Position numbers and translations under genes: made by a program. Below, piece by piece: positions 1 to 10,564 of a stretch of DNA of 64,000 nucleotides; position 1 is the first letter of the stretch, and each line of letters opens with the position of its first letter. Origin of the DNA: DATHKG01 sp035489435 (GTDB taxonomy: Bacteria > Bacteroidota > Bacteroidia > Chitinophagales > Chitinophagaceae); the NCBI GenBank assembly GCA_035489435.1, contig DATHKG010000060.1; one strand, written 5' to 3'. The notes beneath the pieces are model-generated. The model saw only the letters and a list, made by a program, of their open reading frames with translations. It was not told where the DNA came from and made no database searches.

Positions 1-569
1 ATGTTGACCCGCAAACTACCGACCTGCTTACACATGCTTTTCAGTTCTGGATCAATCTTCCTTCCAAACAAAAAGCTGAGCCGCCGGAATATCTTCCTGT
101 ACAGGCAAGCGAAGTGCCGCAACAAATGTTGCCTGATAAAAGGGGATGGATAAAAGTAATTGTCGGGGAGCATGAAAATTTAGCTTCCAAAATTCCAAAT
201 TATTCAAAACAGTTTTTATATCACATCCACCTGGAAGCAGGAAAACAATTTTCCATTGTTACAGAAAGAAGATTGGAATATGGTGCTTTTCTTCCGTTGC
301 ACAATGCAGTGATCAACGACCAGGAATTCAGCAAAGGTGAATTCATCGAGTTTGACAGGAACGAAGGAACCATTGAAATCAGCAACAACTCCGACACTGG
401 TATTGATGTCATACTATTTGGTGGTGAACAATATACTGAGCCAATTATAGCCCAGGGGCCATTTGTAATGAACAGTCAAACTGAAATTGCGGACGCATAC
501 AGAGATTTTCATGCAGGTAAGTATGGTAAGATTAGCTATAGCAGGGATAGTGGAGCAGATAGTAAATAA
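1..569 (+). CDS. Pirin family protein, 5' end missing
   Basis: The reading frame is already open at base 3 and runs to the TAA at 567-569, so the gene starts outside the window. An internal ATG at 114 is not the true start, because the upstream codons read THAFQFWINLP, a strongly conserved pirin segment. The visible 188 residues correspond to the end of the first cupin barrel and the C-terminal pirin domain (IVTERRLEYGAFLP, FGGEQYTEPIIAQGPFVMN). Pirins are cupin-fold proteins; some are quercetinases and many have no known substrate. The N-terminal metal-binding histidines lie outside the window, so activity cannot be judged. Confidence 0.9.
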   Translation, partial: VDPQTTDLLTHAFQFWINLPSKQKAEPPEYLPVQASEVPQQMLPDKRGWIKVIVGEHENLASKIPNYSKQFLYHIHLEAGKQFSIVTERRLEYGAFLPLHNAVINDQEFSKGEFIEFDRNEGTIEISNNSDTGIDVILFGGEQYTEPIIAQGPFVMNSQTEIADAYRDFHAGKYGKISYSRDSGADSK

Positions 570-848
570 TTTGTCATGGGTTTGCTTTCCTGTTTCATAT
601 TTTCGGTTTATACTTTTACTTTTCATTAAAAGAGTAGGCTTTGGAACTTTTCACCACCGTTTTAATTGTATATAACTGAACACTTAATTGTATCAATTCC
701 GGACAGCAGCCTTTCCTGCATCAAGGTAAAATCCTGATTATTAACCAATAGTACAATTGGCATTTTTTTGAATGGAATAAGCGGAATCTTATGCCTGTTC
801 GGGAATGAAACAGGAATTCACCCCATCAATGCTAAATAATTCATCTAC

Positions 849-3224
849 ATGTTAAAGAACTATATCAAAATTGCCTGGAGAAATCTTAATAAGAACCGTG
901 CATTTTCTTTGATCAACATTCTCGGGTTAACAATCGGTATTACTGTTTGTATGATGATCTACATTTTTATTATGCATGAGTTCAGCATTGATGACTTCCA
1001 CTCAAATAAAAAAAATATATACAGGGTAATGAGGTCATTCGATCCTACAAATCCCCCCACACCATACCTGTCACCTTCTTATGGTCCCACTTTGCTGAAC
1101 GATTATCCGCATGATATCAGCAAATCAGTCCGGGTTATGCCAGTCAGCTTACTTATTACCGTCGGGGATAAATCTTTTCGTGAAAAAAGAGTGTATGCAA
1201 CCGATCGTGATTTTTTTGAATTGTTTTCATTTCCACTGGTCGAAGGCAATAAATCCAGTCTCCTTAACGAACCGGGTAGCGTTATTTTATCAGAGTCTAC
1301 TGCTAAAAAATATTTTGGTTCTTCGCAGACAGCCATGGGAAAAATGATAACAGTAGACAAGGAGAACAACGTAAAAGTTACCGGCGTGTTCAAAGATCTG
1401 CCATCGAACTCACATCTTTCTGCAGACCTGATGTATCCCATCAAAGCCCATGAACATGAAGACTGGTTCAAAGTCTGGATAAATAATAATGGTTTTGTTT
1501 ATGTTTTGTTGAATGATACAAGAAAGGAGGCAAAACTCGAAAAAGGTTTTCCCGCATTTATGGAAAAGTATATGGGTGAGGACATGAAAAGGATGAATAT
1601 AAAGTTCAATCTTTCTCTTACCCCTATGAAGGATATTTATTTTGAAAAACACGGTGCATTTGACCATGTAAAACATGGAGACCTTAACGTTGTTTTCATT
1701 TTCATTTCCATCGCAGCATTGATACTATTAATAGCCTGTATAAACTTTATGAATCTTTCAACGATAAGAGCTATGGAAAGGTCGAAAGAAGTTGGACTGA
1801 GAAAAGTAATGGGTGCACTCAAAAAAAATCTCATCTGGCAGTTCATTGGTGAATCAATCCTGATAACGATCATATCATGCATACTCGCTTTATTTATACT
1901 AATGCTCGCCATGCCAGCCTACAGCGCCTTACTTGGTTATGAACTCACGGTTTCATGGTTCTCTCCCAAACTCTATCTTTTCCTGGGAGGGGTTATCATA
2001 ATTGCCGGATTTCTTGCAGGTTCCTATCCTGCTTTTTTCCTTTCATCCTTTTCACCGATAGATTCTTTAAAAGGAAAACTTCGTATTGGGAAAGCCGGTT
2101 CAATGTTCAGGCAAGGCCTGGTCATTGTTCAGTTTGCTATCTCCGTGTTCCTGATCATAACAACTATCACCATCATGAACCAGATGTCTTATGTAAAGAA
2201 TAAAAAGCTGGGTTATAATCAGGAACAAACATTGGTTCTGCCACTTGATAACGGGGATATATATAATAACCGGAATGCATTCAGGACGGAACTGCTGAGT
2301 TTTCCAGATGTACATTCGGTTTCGATGATGTCTGGCGAACCCGGCGGTTTTTATGATCTGAATATGTTCAATGCTGAAGGGCAGACTGAAGGCTGGAAGG
2401 CCAGGACCTTGATCAGTGACTTGCATATTGTCAACAATCTTGGCCTGAAGATCATTGCGGGGCGTGACCTTTCAACGGAATTTAAAACAGACTCTGCACA
2501 GGCAGCATTGATTAACAGGACTGCGGCCGGAGCGCTTGGATTTACTCCTGAAAAGGCGATAGGTAAATGGATCCAGCATAGTGTGAGGGATACTGAACGC
2601 CGGCGGATTGTGGGAGTAGTAGAAGATTTCAACTTTCTTTCTCTCAAAGAAAACATGGATCCCCTGGTAATCACACCGGGTGATGATCATCGTGTGGCAT
2701 TGATCCGGCTTAAAGGAAAAAATATCCCGGCTTCAGTGCAAAAAATAAAAAATCTTTACAGCCGTATTGCACCTGTGTATCCCTTTGACTACACCTTTCT
2801 TGATCAGAAATTTGAATTGTTATACAGAAATGATTTAAGGCAACAAACCATACTGGGAATCTTTGCAGGGCTGGCAATATTTATTGCATGCCTGGGATTA
2901 TTTGGCCTGGCCAGTTATACTGCCGGCAGAAGAATAAAAGAGATTGGAGTACGTAAAGTGCTTGGATCTTCGGTTCAGTCTATTGTGGTGTTGTTATCCC
3001 GCGATCTGCTTAAGCCAGTGTTGATAGCAACGCTTGTTGCGACCCCGGTTGCTTATTATGCGATGAGCAGGTGGCTTGAAAACTTTGCATATAACACTGG
3101 ATTAAATGCATGGGTTTTTGTACTTGCCTGTTTGATCACACTCATCATCGCCCTTGCTACCATAAGTTTAAAAGCAGTGCGTGCCGCATTAATGAACCCG
3201 GTTCAAAGCCTGCGTTCAGAATGA
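849..3224 (+). CDS. ABC transporter permease, MacB/FtsX type
   Basis: A 791-residue inner-membrane protein with two MacB periplasmic-core plus FtsX permease modules in tandem. The start MLKNYIKIAWRNLNKNRAFS is the usual opening of this Bacteroidota family: a cytoplasmic amphipathic segment, then a first membrane helix around residues 20-43. The first FtsX block is near residues 280-390 (ERSKEVGLRKVMGA), and the second near 670-790 contains the matching IKEIGVRKVLGSS coupling-helix motif. The partner ATPase is not adjacent; in Bacteroidota such permeases are often encoded alone. Relatives export lipoproteins, peptides or drugs, or act as mechanotransmitters, so the substrate is unknown. It converges on the MFS gene with only two bases between the stop codons. 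Confidence 0.93.
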   Translation: MLKNYIKIAWRNLNKNRAFSLINILGLTIGITVCMMIYIFIMHEFSIDDFHSNKKNIYRVMRSFDPTNPPTPYLSPSYGPTLLNDYPHDISKSVRVMPVSLLITVGDKSFREKRVYATDRDFFELFSFPLVEGNKSSLLNEPGSVILSESTAKKYFGSSQTAMGKMITVDKENNVKVTGVFKDLPSNSHLSADLMYPIKAHEHEDWFKVWINNNGFVYVLLNDTRKEAKLEKGFPAFMEKYMGEDMKRMNIKFNLSLTPMKDIYFEKHGAFDHVKHGDLNVVFIFISIAALILLIACINFMNLSTIRAMERSKEVGLRKVMGALKKNLIWQFIGESILITIISCILALFILMLAMPAYSALLGYELTVSWFSPKLYLFLGGVIIIAGFLAGSYPAFFLSSFSPIDSLKGKLRIGKAGSMFRQGLVIVQFAISVFLIITTITIMNQMSYVKNKKLGYNQEQTLVLPLDNGDIYNNRNAFRTELLSFPDVHSVSMMSGEPGGFYDLNMFNAEGQTEGWKARTLISDLHIVNNLGLKIIAGRDLSTEFKTDSAQAALINRTAAGALGFTPEKAIGKWIQHSVRDTERRRIVGVVEDFNFLSLKENMDPLVITPGDDHRVALIRLKGKNIPASVQKIKNLYSRIAPVYPFDYTFLDQKFELLYRNDLRQQTILGIFAGLAIFIACLGLFGLASYTAGRRIKEIGVRKVLGSSVQSIVVLLSRDLLKPVLIATLVATPVAYYAMSRWLENFAYNTGLNAWVFVLACLITLIIALATISLKAVRAALMNPVQSLRSE

Positions 3225-3226
3225 TT

Positions 3227-4675
3227 TTAAACCGGGGAAATTGTTTGCTTGTTGGTGATTTTATTTTCCCCGCGCAAAACTGAGATGGTGGCTGCCAGTA
3301 AAACCAGGCATGAAACCACGCGGTAAGCCATCTGCATTCCTTCAACCTGGGCAGTTTTTGACAAAGGATCCAGGTTATTGGTTATGGCATATGAATTTCT
3401 AAATGTATACCAGACTGCAGCACCCAGCGCGATTCCAAATACAAGGCCAAGGTTACGCATAAACGCGACGAGGCTACTGGCAATTCCACGTTCAGATGCG
3501 GGTGCGGCATTCAGTGCAGTGCTGCTGTTGGGAGATTGGAAGAGGCCGAAACCAAGACTTAACATGGCGAGCCGCCATACTACATCACCGGAGGTCCAAT
3601 CAGGTTGCAGCCTGGAGAGAAAAAAATATCCGGTTGCAGTAATGAGCAGACCGGTACTCGCGATCCATCGGGTACTTATTTTGTCCGACAGATAACCACC
3701 AATTGGTGCAGCGATGCTTAGGGTTAGCGGACCTGCAAGCATAACAAGTCCTGCATTCTGTGGACTCAAATTCAGGATCATCTGAAGATAGAATGGTATT
3801 ACAAAAATGTTCGCGCCATTGGCAATAAAACCCAGTCCCGCAGTCATCAATGATATGCTAAGCGGCTTAATGCTGAATAAGCTCAGTTTTAACATAGGAG
3901 CAGTCGCAACCTTCTCCCAAAAAAGAAAACCAATCAGCAAAACAATCCCGGTTATTATCAGGCTCACAACGATCATTCCATTCCATGGGTAAACGGCTTC
4001 TGCACCAAGGTCAACGCCAATCAGCAGGCAGGTTACCCCGGCAAAAAATAAGGCGGCTCCTTTAAGATCAAATTTCTGCCTGTGAGTAACCGAAGTTCCC
4101 GGCAACACTCTTAAGGCGCGCCAGATGGCTATTAAACCAATTGGAATATTGACATAAAATATGCTGGTCCATCCAAAATGTTCCAGCAACAAACCACCTG
4201 CCACCGGTCCTGTACTGCTACCTGCTGCCACAACGGTACCCATCAGACCAAGTGCTTTGCCTCTTTCACTTGGCTGGAAGGCATCACTTATAATGGCGGG
4301 CCCAATGGCAAACATCATCGATGCTCCAAGTCCCTGAATAATCCTAAAAGAAACCAATGACCAGATATCCCAGGACAGCGCGCATAACAGGGAACCAAGA
4401 ACAAAAACGGAGAAGCCAAGAATATAAATTCGTTTTCTGCCATACATATCAGACAAACGACCCATAATAAGCAGCGTACTCGTGGTAACGATAAGGTAAC
4501 TTAATACAATCCACTCCACATTGTCCCCCGCGTCCAGCGACCGCCGGATGGTAGGCAATGCAATGTTGACAATGCTGCTGTCAAGTGTTGCCATGAAAGT
4601 GCCAAAGGCCACTGTAAACAATATTGCCCATTTTCCTGTGGGCTTTTCAACAAGAGGTTTTGCAGGTTCAGACAA
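3227..4675 (-). CDS. MFS transporter, DHA2 (EmrB/QacA) family
   Basis: A 482-residue hydrophobic protein of the 14-helix DHA2 drug:proton antiporter family. Recognisable signatures are TLDSSIVNIALPTI in helix 1, motif A GRLSDMYGRKR between helices 2 and 3, RIIQGLGASMMF in helix 4 and motif C GSSTGPVAGG in helix 5. It lies 51 bp downstream of anmK on the same strand and could be cotranscribed. The family usually exports cationic or lipophilic compounds; use of a muropeptide or anhydro-sugar substrate here would be pure speculation, as the sequence is not AmpG-like. Confidence 0.9.
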   Translation of the reverse strand: MSEPAKPLVEKPTGKWAILFTVAFGTFMATLDSSIVNIALPTIRRSLDAGDNVEWIVLSYLIVTTSTLLIMGRLSDMYGRKRIYILGFSVFVLGSLLCALSWDIWSLVSFRIIQGLGASMMFAIGPAIISDAFQPSERGKALGLMGTVVAAGSSTGPVAGGLLLEHFGWTSIFYVNIPIGLIAIWRALRVLPGTSVTHRQKFDLKGAALFFAGVTCLLIGVDLGAEAVYPWNGMIVVSLIITGIVLLIGFLFWEKVATAPMLKLSLFSIKPLSISLMTAGLGFIANGANIFVIPFYLQMILNLSPQNAGLVMLAGPLTLSIAAPIGGYLSDKISTRWIASTGLLITATGYFFLSRLQPDWTSGDVVWRLAMLSLGFGLFQSPNSSTALNAAPASERGIASSLVAFMRNLGLVFGIALGAAVWYTFRNSYAITNNLDPLSKTAQVEGMQMAYRVVSCLVLLAATISVLRGENKITNKQTISPV

Positions 4676-4726
4676 ATTCCATGTTTTATGATTGGGGAGA
4701 TAAGTTTAAAATAACATGCCACCAGC

Positions 4727-5929
4727 TTAACCAGGGAAACTTATTTTTCCCATGGATACATTCGGAATACCATTTCTTCCTTTTCCAAAACTTACCGATC
4801 CGCCACAAACCAATTCATTTGCCAGAACAGCAAACAGCACTGCTTCCTTAGCATCAGGATTTATGCTGAGTTCAGCTGTGCTTTGAAAGTTTGATCCTGG
4901 CAATAGTTCCTCCAGATTTTTTACCAGCAGCGGATTATGCATACCACCACCGCTGATATAAAAACGGAACTTTTCGCCGGCTGCGGTAACTGCATTCACT
5001 GCTTCGGCTATCGTTTCAGCTGAAAAACGATTGAGTGTTGCCATGAGATCACTTAGATGAAGATCATTGGAGTTTGATTGGGACTGAGCATCGCGGAGAT
5101 ATGAAAGGTTAAAAAGCTCCGGACCCGTTGTTTTCGGGAAAGACTGATCAAAAAATGAATGTTGTTTTAGTGCGTTTAATAAACCGGGATGAATTTTACC
5201 ACCAACAGCAATGCCGGCATTGTCATCAAAATATTTTCCTGGAATGGCTGTTCTGGTAAGCGCGTCCATAAGCGTATTACCAGGCCCCGTGTCAGAGCAA
5301 AATACGCGGTCGGCATCCAGGTCACCTGGAAGAAAGGTGAAATTGGCAATACCACCGATATTAAGCATGATCCTGTTTTCACCTTTGCGGGAAAATATGA
5401 GATAATCGCCATAAGCAGCCAATGGCGCACCTTCTCCACCTGCTGCAATGTGTTTCTGCCGGAAGTCACTGATCGTTATTATGCCGGTGTCAACAGCCAT
5501 ATGATCACCATCACCCAATTGTAGTGTGGCATTACCGAACTTAGCTTGCCGGTGAAGTGACTTCGGGGCATGAAAGATAGTTTGCCCATGACTGGCGATA
5601 AGGTCAACATCAGCCGGAGCCAGTTTCCAGCTATCGAGACAGGACAAAATGATGGCAGCATGTTGCTTTGCGATCCATCCATTTAACAACGTAAGTTTTT
5701 CCAGATCTGCATCCCGTCTTGAAAAGACCGAGCTGATTTCCTGTTTATATTCTTCACCGTAAGGAACAGTCGCAAATTGCAACAGGTTAATAACTGTGTC
5801 CATACCTGTACCCGCAAATTCACAAAGCGCTACATCAAGTCCGTCTACCGAAGTACCAGACATCAGGCCTATTACCGTTCGTTTCTGCTTATTTGCGATC
5901 TTATATAATCGTCCGATATTTTCATTCAT
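4727..5929 (-). CDS. anmK: Anhydro-N-acetylmuramic acid kinase
   Basis: A 400-residue sugar kinase of the ASKHA fold that converts 1,6-anhydro-MurNAc plus ATP to MurNAc-6-phosphate, the entry step for recycling the muramic acid half of peptidoglycan. Diagnostic motifs are the phosphate-binding GLMSGTSVDG at residues 21-30, SHGQT at 113-117, DTGPGN at 213-218 with the expected catalytic Asp, and a C-terminal SGGG motif near 327. MurNAc-6-P normally needs MurQ etherase to reach GlcNAc-6-P; no murQ is visible here, although NagA and NagB, which act after it, are 10 kb away. It is divergent from the SusC gene across a 168-bp region that must hold both promoters. Confidence 0.95.
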   Translation of the reverse strand: MNENIGRLYKIANKQKRTVIGLMSGTSVDGLDVALCEFAGTGMDTVINLLQFATVPYGEEYKQEISSVFSRRDADLEKLTLLNGWIAKQHAAIILSCLDSWKLAPADVDLIASHGQTIFHAPKSLHRQAKFGNATLQLGDGDHMAVDTGIITISDFRQKHIAAGGEGAPLAAYGDYLIFSRKGENRIMLNIGGIANFTFLPGDLDADRVFCSDTGPGNTLMDALTRTAIPGKYFDDNAGIAVGGKIHPGLLNALKQHSFFDQSFPKTTGPELFNLSYLRDAQSQSNSNDLHLSDLMATLNRFSAETIAEAVNAVTAAGEKFRFYISGGGMHNPLLVKNLEELLPGSNFQSTAELSINPDAKEAVLFAVLANELVCGGSVSFGKGRNGIPNVSMGKISFPG

Positions 5930-6097
5930 GCGTGAATATAAAATTATTCAAAATAGTTATGGTTTCAGGAGCATATTCAAGTAAATTGTAATAAGATTTG
6001 ATATGTTCTGAAGTCCGATATATGCCCGATAGCTCCAGCCAATTGAACTGTGTTTTAAGTAAGCGTTCAAACCTTTAAATAACTAAAACAACTGCAA

Positions 6098-9000
6098 ATG
6101 AAAAAAATCTCCTGGCTCGGCCGGAAAGGTAAGTTTTTACCGTTCGTCCTCCTGCTACAACTTGTTTCTTTTATCTGCCTGGCACAAGTAAAAATCTCTG
6201 GTAAAGTTACCGGTCCGGGTGATGTTCCACTGCCATCAATATCGGTACAGATTGCAAATTCCGGATCTGGAACATCATCTGATGCAAACGGTGATTATAG
6301 CCTGGAATTAAGCCAGAAAGAAGGTAAGGTGACGCTTAATTTTACCGGCGTCGGATTTAAACCACAAAGTAAAACAGTGGATCTTAGCGCTTCGGCTTTG
6401 ACGGTTAACGCGCAGATGACAGAGGATATTTTGATGCTTAATGATGTTATTGTTACCGGTAACGCGGTGGCTATATCAAAGAAAAAGCTGGCTAATGCAG
6501 TGTCAACTGTGTCCGCGCGTGATATCCAGTACAGTGCTTCGACGGGTATAGACGGAGCTTTACAAGGCAAGGTTGCCGGGGCACAGATAACGCAGAATTC
6601 CGGGAACCCCGCAGGTGGAATCTCTGTAAGGTTGAGAGGACCCAGCACCATAGTTGGTTCTTCCGATCCATTATATATAGTTGATGGAGTGATTGTCAAT
6701 AACGATTCAAAAGAACTGATAGATCTTGGGGGATACACACAGAACCGCCTTGTAGATATCAACCCCGCAGATATCGATCGTATCGAGATAATCAAAGGTG
6801 CGGCAGCTGCAGCCATTTATGGATCGAGGGCCAACAATGGTGTTGTTCAGATTTTTACCAAAAAAGGTAAAACCGGTGCACCACAGGTTACATTTTCAAC
6901 CCAGTTTAAAACAAACAGTGTACGGAAGACATTGCCTTACAACAAGTATCCATTCCGTTTTAATAATGCAACTGTCACGGATCTAACACAAACGCCTGTT
7001 ACACGCTACGATTACCAGGAAGATATTTTCAGCACTGGTATCGGAACGGACAATAACCTTTCAGTTTCGGGTGGTACTGAATCAACAAAATATTATATCG
7101 CGGGTTCAGCACTGTATAACGAAGGAATTATCAAAAACACAAACTTCGGTCGTTATGGTATCCGGATGAATGTATCGCAGAAGCTGAACAACATTCTTAC
7201 TTTGTCAGCAGGAGCGAATTATGCCATAAGTAACAGCCGGGAAATACCCAACGGCGGACTTGTAGAAGCTTATGGAGCTTTGACGGGTTTTATATTCAGT
7301 AATAACTTTGTTAACCCGGCTCCTGATCCGGTTACTGGTGCATATCCATCAACGGCGCCGGTTGCTATTTTGAGGCGCACAAATCCGCTTGAAGCAATTG
7401 AACGTTTTGATTTCCGCCAGCGGGTAAGCCGTTTTACAGGTAATGCACAATTGAACGCAAAACCGGTTGAAGGACTGAATATTGATCTCGTATTTGGTAT
7501 TGATAATTATGGGCAAAACAGCACTGCTTATATTCCCCCGAAAAATACAACGCCAAGTTATGATGGCGGATTGGCAAGAAGAGCTGATGCTAACGTTCTT
7601 CAGACTAATACCGACCTGAACATCAGTTACCGGAAAATGGTCAATCAATGGCTGGAGTCAACCACAGGCCTCGGGGGTACTATGCAGTACGACCGAACCT
7701 ACACGATAGGTGCAACTGCCCAGCAACTGGGCGCTTTCGGGCAAACAGTGAATAACGGAACCAGTGTTGTTTCTGAAAACCGTGCAGAGAGAACCATACT
7801 TGGTGCTTTTCTTCAGCAGACATTTGGTCTCTGGGATAAAATATATCTAACCGGTGCCGCAAGAGTTGATGCTTCATCGGTTTATGGAGTTGATAATCGC
7901 TGGCAGTTTTTTCCAAAGGTCAGCGGCTCTTATATATTATCAGAAGAAAAATTCTGGAAGGATTCGAAATTAGGCGAGGTTATACCTTCTTTCAAACTCA
8001 GAGCTGCATGGGGACAATCAGGTAACCTGACTGCTATCGGGCCCTACGATCGTTTTACTGCGTATACGCCTATCAGTTATGGTGGTACTGCGGGTTATGT
8101 TTCTCCGGCACAACTGGGGAACTTTAATGTGGAACCTGAGCGCCAGACTGAACTTGAGGTGGGTGCTGATCTGAGTTTATTGAATGACCGGGTAAGTGTT
8201 GAATTTACTTACTTCAATAAAGACGTAGAAGATCTTATACTCAACAGAACATTATCACCAAGTACAGGTTTCAATAACCGCTTTCTTAATATTGGAACTA
8301 TGACGAATAAGGGTTACGAGGCAATGATCAGGGCGGTACCGGTACAAAACAAATCTTTCAACTGGGTGGCGACATTAAGTTATACCCATAACAAAAATGT
8401 TATTAATGGAGTGGAAGGCAATGGCGTTCTGCCTTTTGCCGGAGGTTTTGGCCAGGTCGCTGCAGTGAACGGGTATCCTCTTGGTGCGTTCTATGCGACT
8501 TTTTATGCAAGGGATAGTAAGGACGGGTCCTACCTGTTAACTCCCGGCGGCCTTCCACAACGTGAAAGAGGGGTGCAGGGTGCAAATGGTACATACACCA
8601 CAGCCCGGGATGCTGCTGGTCAGCCCAGCGGAGCGATCCTAAGCAAGGTTATCGGTGACCCGAATCCTAAACATATTGTTGCTTTCATCAATGACTTCAA
8701 CATTGGCAAATTCAATATCAGGATGCAATGGGACGGTATGCTTGGCTTTGATGTTTTCAACTTCACCAAACGTGTAGGGGATAACGCCAACTACGGAGGA
8801 CTCGAAGGATATGAAGCGGAATTAAAAGGCGAAGTACGGAAAGGAACCAGCGCTGCGGAGTTTTCCATTTTTGAGCACTGGATTGAAAAAGGTGATTTTG
8901 TGAAACTGCGGGAACTTTCGCTATCATATACTATTGTGCCAAAGGCGCGTGGACTCAGAGATATCAGGTTGACACTTGCAGGAAGAAATCTTTTATCAAT

Positions 9001-9127
9001 TGACAATTACAGTGGTTATGATCCCGAAGTAAATGCAGCAGGTCAATCAAACGCTGTAAGAGGTTTTGATTTCGTGGAAGTGCCTTTACCAAGAACTATC
9101 CTGTTCGGTGTTAATGTAAACTTTTAA
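6098..9127 (+). CDS. SusC/RagA-family TonB-linked outer-membrane transporter
   Basis: A 1009-residue outer-membrane beta-barrel. Residues 1-29 form a signal peptide ending ICLAQ, residues 31-115 a carboxypeptidase-like regulatory domain (KISGKVTGPGDVPLPSISV), and about 120-250 the plug with LYIVDGVIVNN and DIDRIEIIKGAAAAAIYGS, the SusC signature. The rest is a 22-strand barrel ending in the aromatic FGVNVNF. There is no N-terminal STN domain, so no anti-sigma signalling is expected. SusC pairs with the SusD lipoprotein encoded 24 bp downstream and imports oligomers using TonB energy. The neighbours AnmK and NagA/B suggest a GlcNAc- or muropeptide-containing substrate, but no glycanase is encoded beside it. 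Confidence 0.95.
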   Translation: MKKISWLGRKGKFLPFVLLLQLVSFICLAQVKISGKVTGPGDVPLPSISVQIANSGSGTSSDANGDYSLELSQKEGKVTLNFTGVGFKPQSKTVDLSASALTVNAQMTEDILMLNDVIVTGNAVAISKKKLANAVSTVSARDIQYSASTGIDGALQGKVAGAQITQNSGNPAGGISVRLRGPSTIVGSSDPLYIVDGVIVNNDSKELIDLGGYTQNRLVDINPADIDRIEIIKGAAAAAIYGSRANNGVVQIFTKKGKTGAPQVTFSTQFKTNSVRKTLPYNKYPFRFNNATVTDLTQTPVTRYDYQEDIFSTGIGTDNNLSVSGGTESTKYYIAGSALYNEGIIKNTNFGRYGIRMNVSQKLNNILTLSAGANYAISNSREIPNGGLVEAYGALTGFIFSNNFVNPAPDPVTGAYPSTAPVAILRRTNPLEAIERFDFRQRVSRFTGNAQLNAKPVEGLNIDLVFGIDNYGQNSTAYIPPKNTTPSYDGGLARRADANVLQTNTDLNISYRKMVNQWLESTTGLGGTMQYDRTYTIGATAQQLGAFGQTVNNGTSVVSENRAERTILGAFLQQTFGLWDKIYLTGAARVDASSVYGVDNRWQFFPKVSGSYILSEEKFWKDSKLGEVIPSFKLRAAWGQSGNLTAIGPYDRFTAYTPISYGGTAGYVSPAQLGNFNVEPERQTELEVGADLSLLNDRVSVEFTYFNKDVEDLILNRTLSPSTGFNNRFLNIGTMTNKGYEAMIRAVPVQNKSFNWVATLSYTHNKNVINGVEGNGVLPFAGGFGQVAAVNGYPLGAFYATFYARDSKDGSYLLTPGGLPQRERGVQGANGTYTTARDAAGQPSGAILSKVIGDPNPKHIVAFINDFNIGKFNIRMQWDGMLGFDVFNFTKRVGDNANYGGLEGYEAELKGEVRKGTSAAEFSIFEHWIEKGDFVKLRELSLSYTIVPKARGLRDIRLTLAGRNLLSIDNYSGYDPEVNAAGQSNAVRGFDFVEVPLPRTILFGVNVNF

Positions 9128-9151
9128 TCCTGCTCTCATAAATCATACAAA

Positions 9152-10477
9152 ATGAAAAAGAAATCAATATATACATTTCTCGTTTTGATCATCCTGGGAT
9201 CCGGTTGTGTAAAACTGGATTACGAAAATCCCAATGGTCCAACCGACACGCAGATTCTAACATCACGTGAGGGTTTACTGACTTTATCAATCGGGATGAA
9301 GCAATATTATTCAACCGGTGGATTGCAGGCCTTGCTGATTAACCCTGGTGTTACTGCCCGTGAACTAAAAGGCATTACAACCTTCACAAATGTATTGGAA
9401 CTGGAGGCTGGCGGAACTGCATTGCCAACGTTCAATGGTAACGTGCTTGCTCTCTGGAGTGCCATGTTAAGAACGATGGGCATGGCTGATGATCTGTTAA
9501 ATAATGCAGATGAAGTATTGGCTACCGACAATGCTACAAAAACAGGTGTGATCGCATTTGCCAGCCTTTTTAAAGCAATGTCCATCAGTGGCCTGGGCAC
9601 GGCGTTTGAACAGTTTCCTATAGAAACTATAGAAGAGGGTGGAGCTGCCTTTGTAACAAGACAGGCAGCGTTAGAGTCTGCAATTACATTGCTGAACAAT
9701 GCAGTTACAGCAATTGCTGCGACACCTCCTTCTGCAGAGTTTAATTCCCGTGTTGTGGGTACTGATATGGTACTTCTTGATTGTATCAATGCTTACAGGG
9801 CAAGAATCAATATGATGCTTGGAAAATACGCAGAATCACTGACTGCGGCGAATGCAGTAAATCTTACTACCAAATCCCAGTTCATCTATAACTCTCAGAG
9901 TCCGAATCCTGTTTACCAGCAGATCGCAGTGGCGATTAACTATAAGCCAAGAGCAAATTTCGGTCTGCCATCAACGTTAGTAGATCCAGCTGATGCCCGG
10001 TTGAACTTTTACCTGGGCACTCCCGATGTTGTTGTAGGAGGAGAAACCTTGAAAACACTGAAAGGCTTTTTCGATGATATTGCAAAACCTATCCCGATCT
10101 ACCTGCCCGATGAAGTGAGACTGTTAAAAGCTGAAGCAATACTCAGGAGTGGTGGGGTGCTTGCCGATGCGCTCCTGCAGATCAACTTAGTCAGAACGCA
10201 GTCTGTCGGTGATCCTTTTGGTGTGTATCCAAATCTTCCAGCTTACAGCGGTGCAGTCACTACGGATGCGTTATTATTAGAGGTCTACCGTCAACGTTCG
10301 GCAGAATTATTCCTCCAGGGTTTGAGGTTAGAAGATAGCCGCCGCTTCAGCCGGCCGGCTCCTCCATCAAATGTAAATCCTGTACCTGTCAGTTTTGAGA
10401 GAAACAGGAACTTTTATCCTTACCCGGACCAGGAGCGTCTTACCAATTCAAACACCCCGGCAGATCCCCAGATTTAA
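9152..10477 (+). CDS. SusD/RagB-family surface lipoprotein
   Basis: A 441-residue lipoprotein with signal peptide and lipobox LGSGC (lipidated Cys near residue 19). It is the surface glycan-binding lid for the SusC barrel 24 bp upstream. The TPR-like helices typical of the family appear in the middle, and the conserved C-terminal block is seen as EVYRQRSAELFLQGLRLEDSRRF, with SusD-type ending YPYPDQERL. It is shorter than classical starch-binding SusD (about 550 residues), which is common for this branch. A strong terminator follows 35 bp after the stop, so SusC and SusD form a two-gene transcript. Confidence 0.93.
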   Translation: MKKKSIYTFLVLIILGSGCVKLDYENPNGPTDTQILTSREGLLTLSIGMKQYYSTGGLQALLINPGVTARELKGITTFTNVLELEAGGTALPTFNGNVLALWSAMLRTMGMADDLLNNADEVLATDNATKTGVIAFASLFKAMSISGLGTAFEQFPIETIEEGGAAFVTRQAALESAITLLNNAVTAIAATPPSAEFNSRVVGTDMVLLDCINAYRARINMMLGKYAESLTAANAVNLTTKSQFIYNSQSPNPVYQQIAVAINYKPRANFGLPSTLVDPADARLNFYLGTPDVVVGGETLKTLKGFFDDIAKPIPIYLPDEVRLLKAEAILRSGGVLADALLQINLVRTQSVGDPFGVYPNLPAYSGAVTTDALLLEVYRQRSAELFLQGLRLEDSRRFSRPAPPSNVNPVPVSFERNRNFYPYPDQERLTNSNTPADPQI

Positions 10478-10511
10478 TCAAAAAGAAATGTAGTCGAAAT
10501 CTTATCATTGC

Positions 10512-10546
10512 AAATCCCTTCCTTGTTCCAGGGAAGGGATTTTTTA
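10512..10546 (+). terminator. Rho-independent terminator after susD
   Basis: An 11-bp perfect stem, AAATCCCTTCC pairing with GGAAGGGATTT, with a 9-base loop and a run of six T. It ends the SusC/SusD transcript and lies before the serine hydrolase start at 10565, which argues against any start of that gene upstream of the hairpin. Confidence 0.88.
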
Positions 10547-10564
10547 CAACGTAATATCTGTAAC

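Noticed and set aside
6295..6816. 173-codon minus-strand frame under SusC
   Set aside because: Opposite strand of a clear SusC coding region with its conserved motifs; composition is that of a shadow frame.
10508..10564. Upstream TTG start for the serine hydrolase
   Set aside because: Would translate through the susD terminator hairpin and bury the signal peptide.
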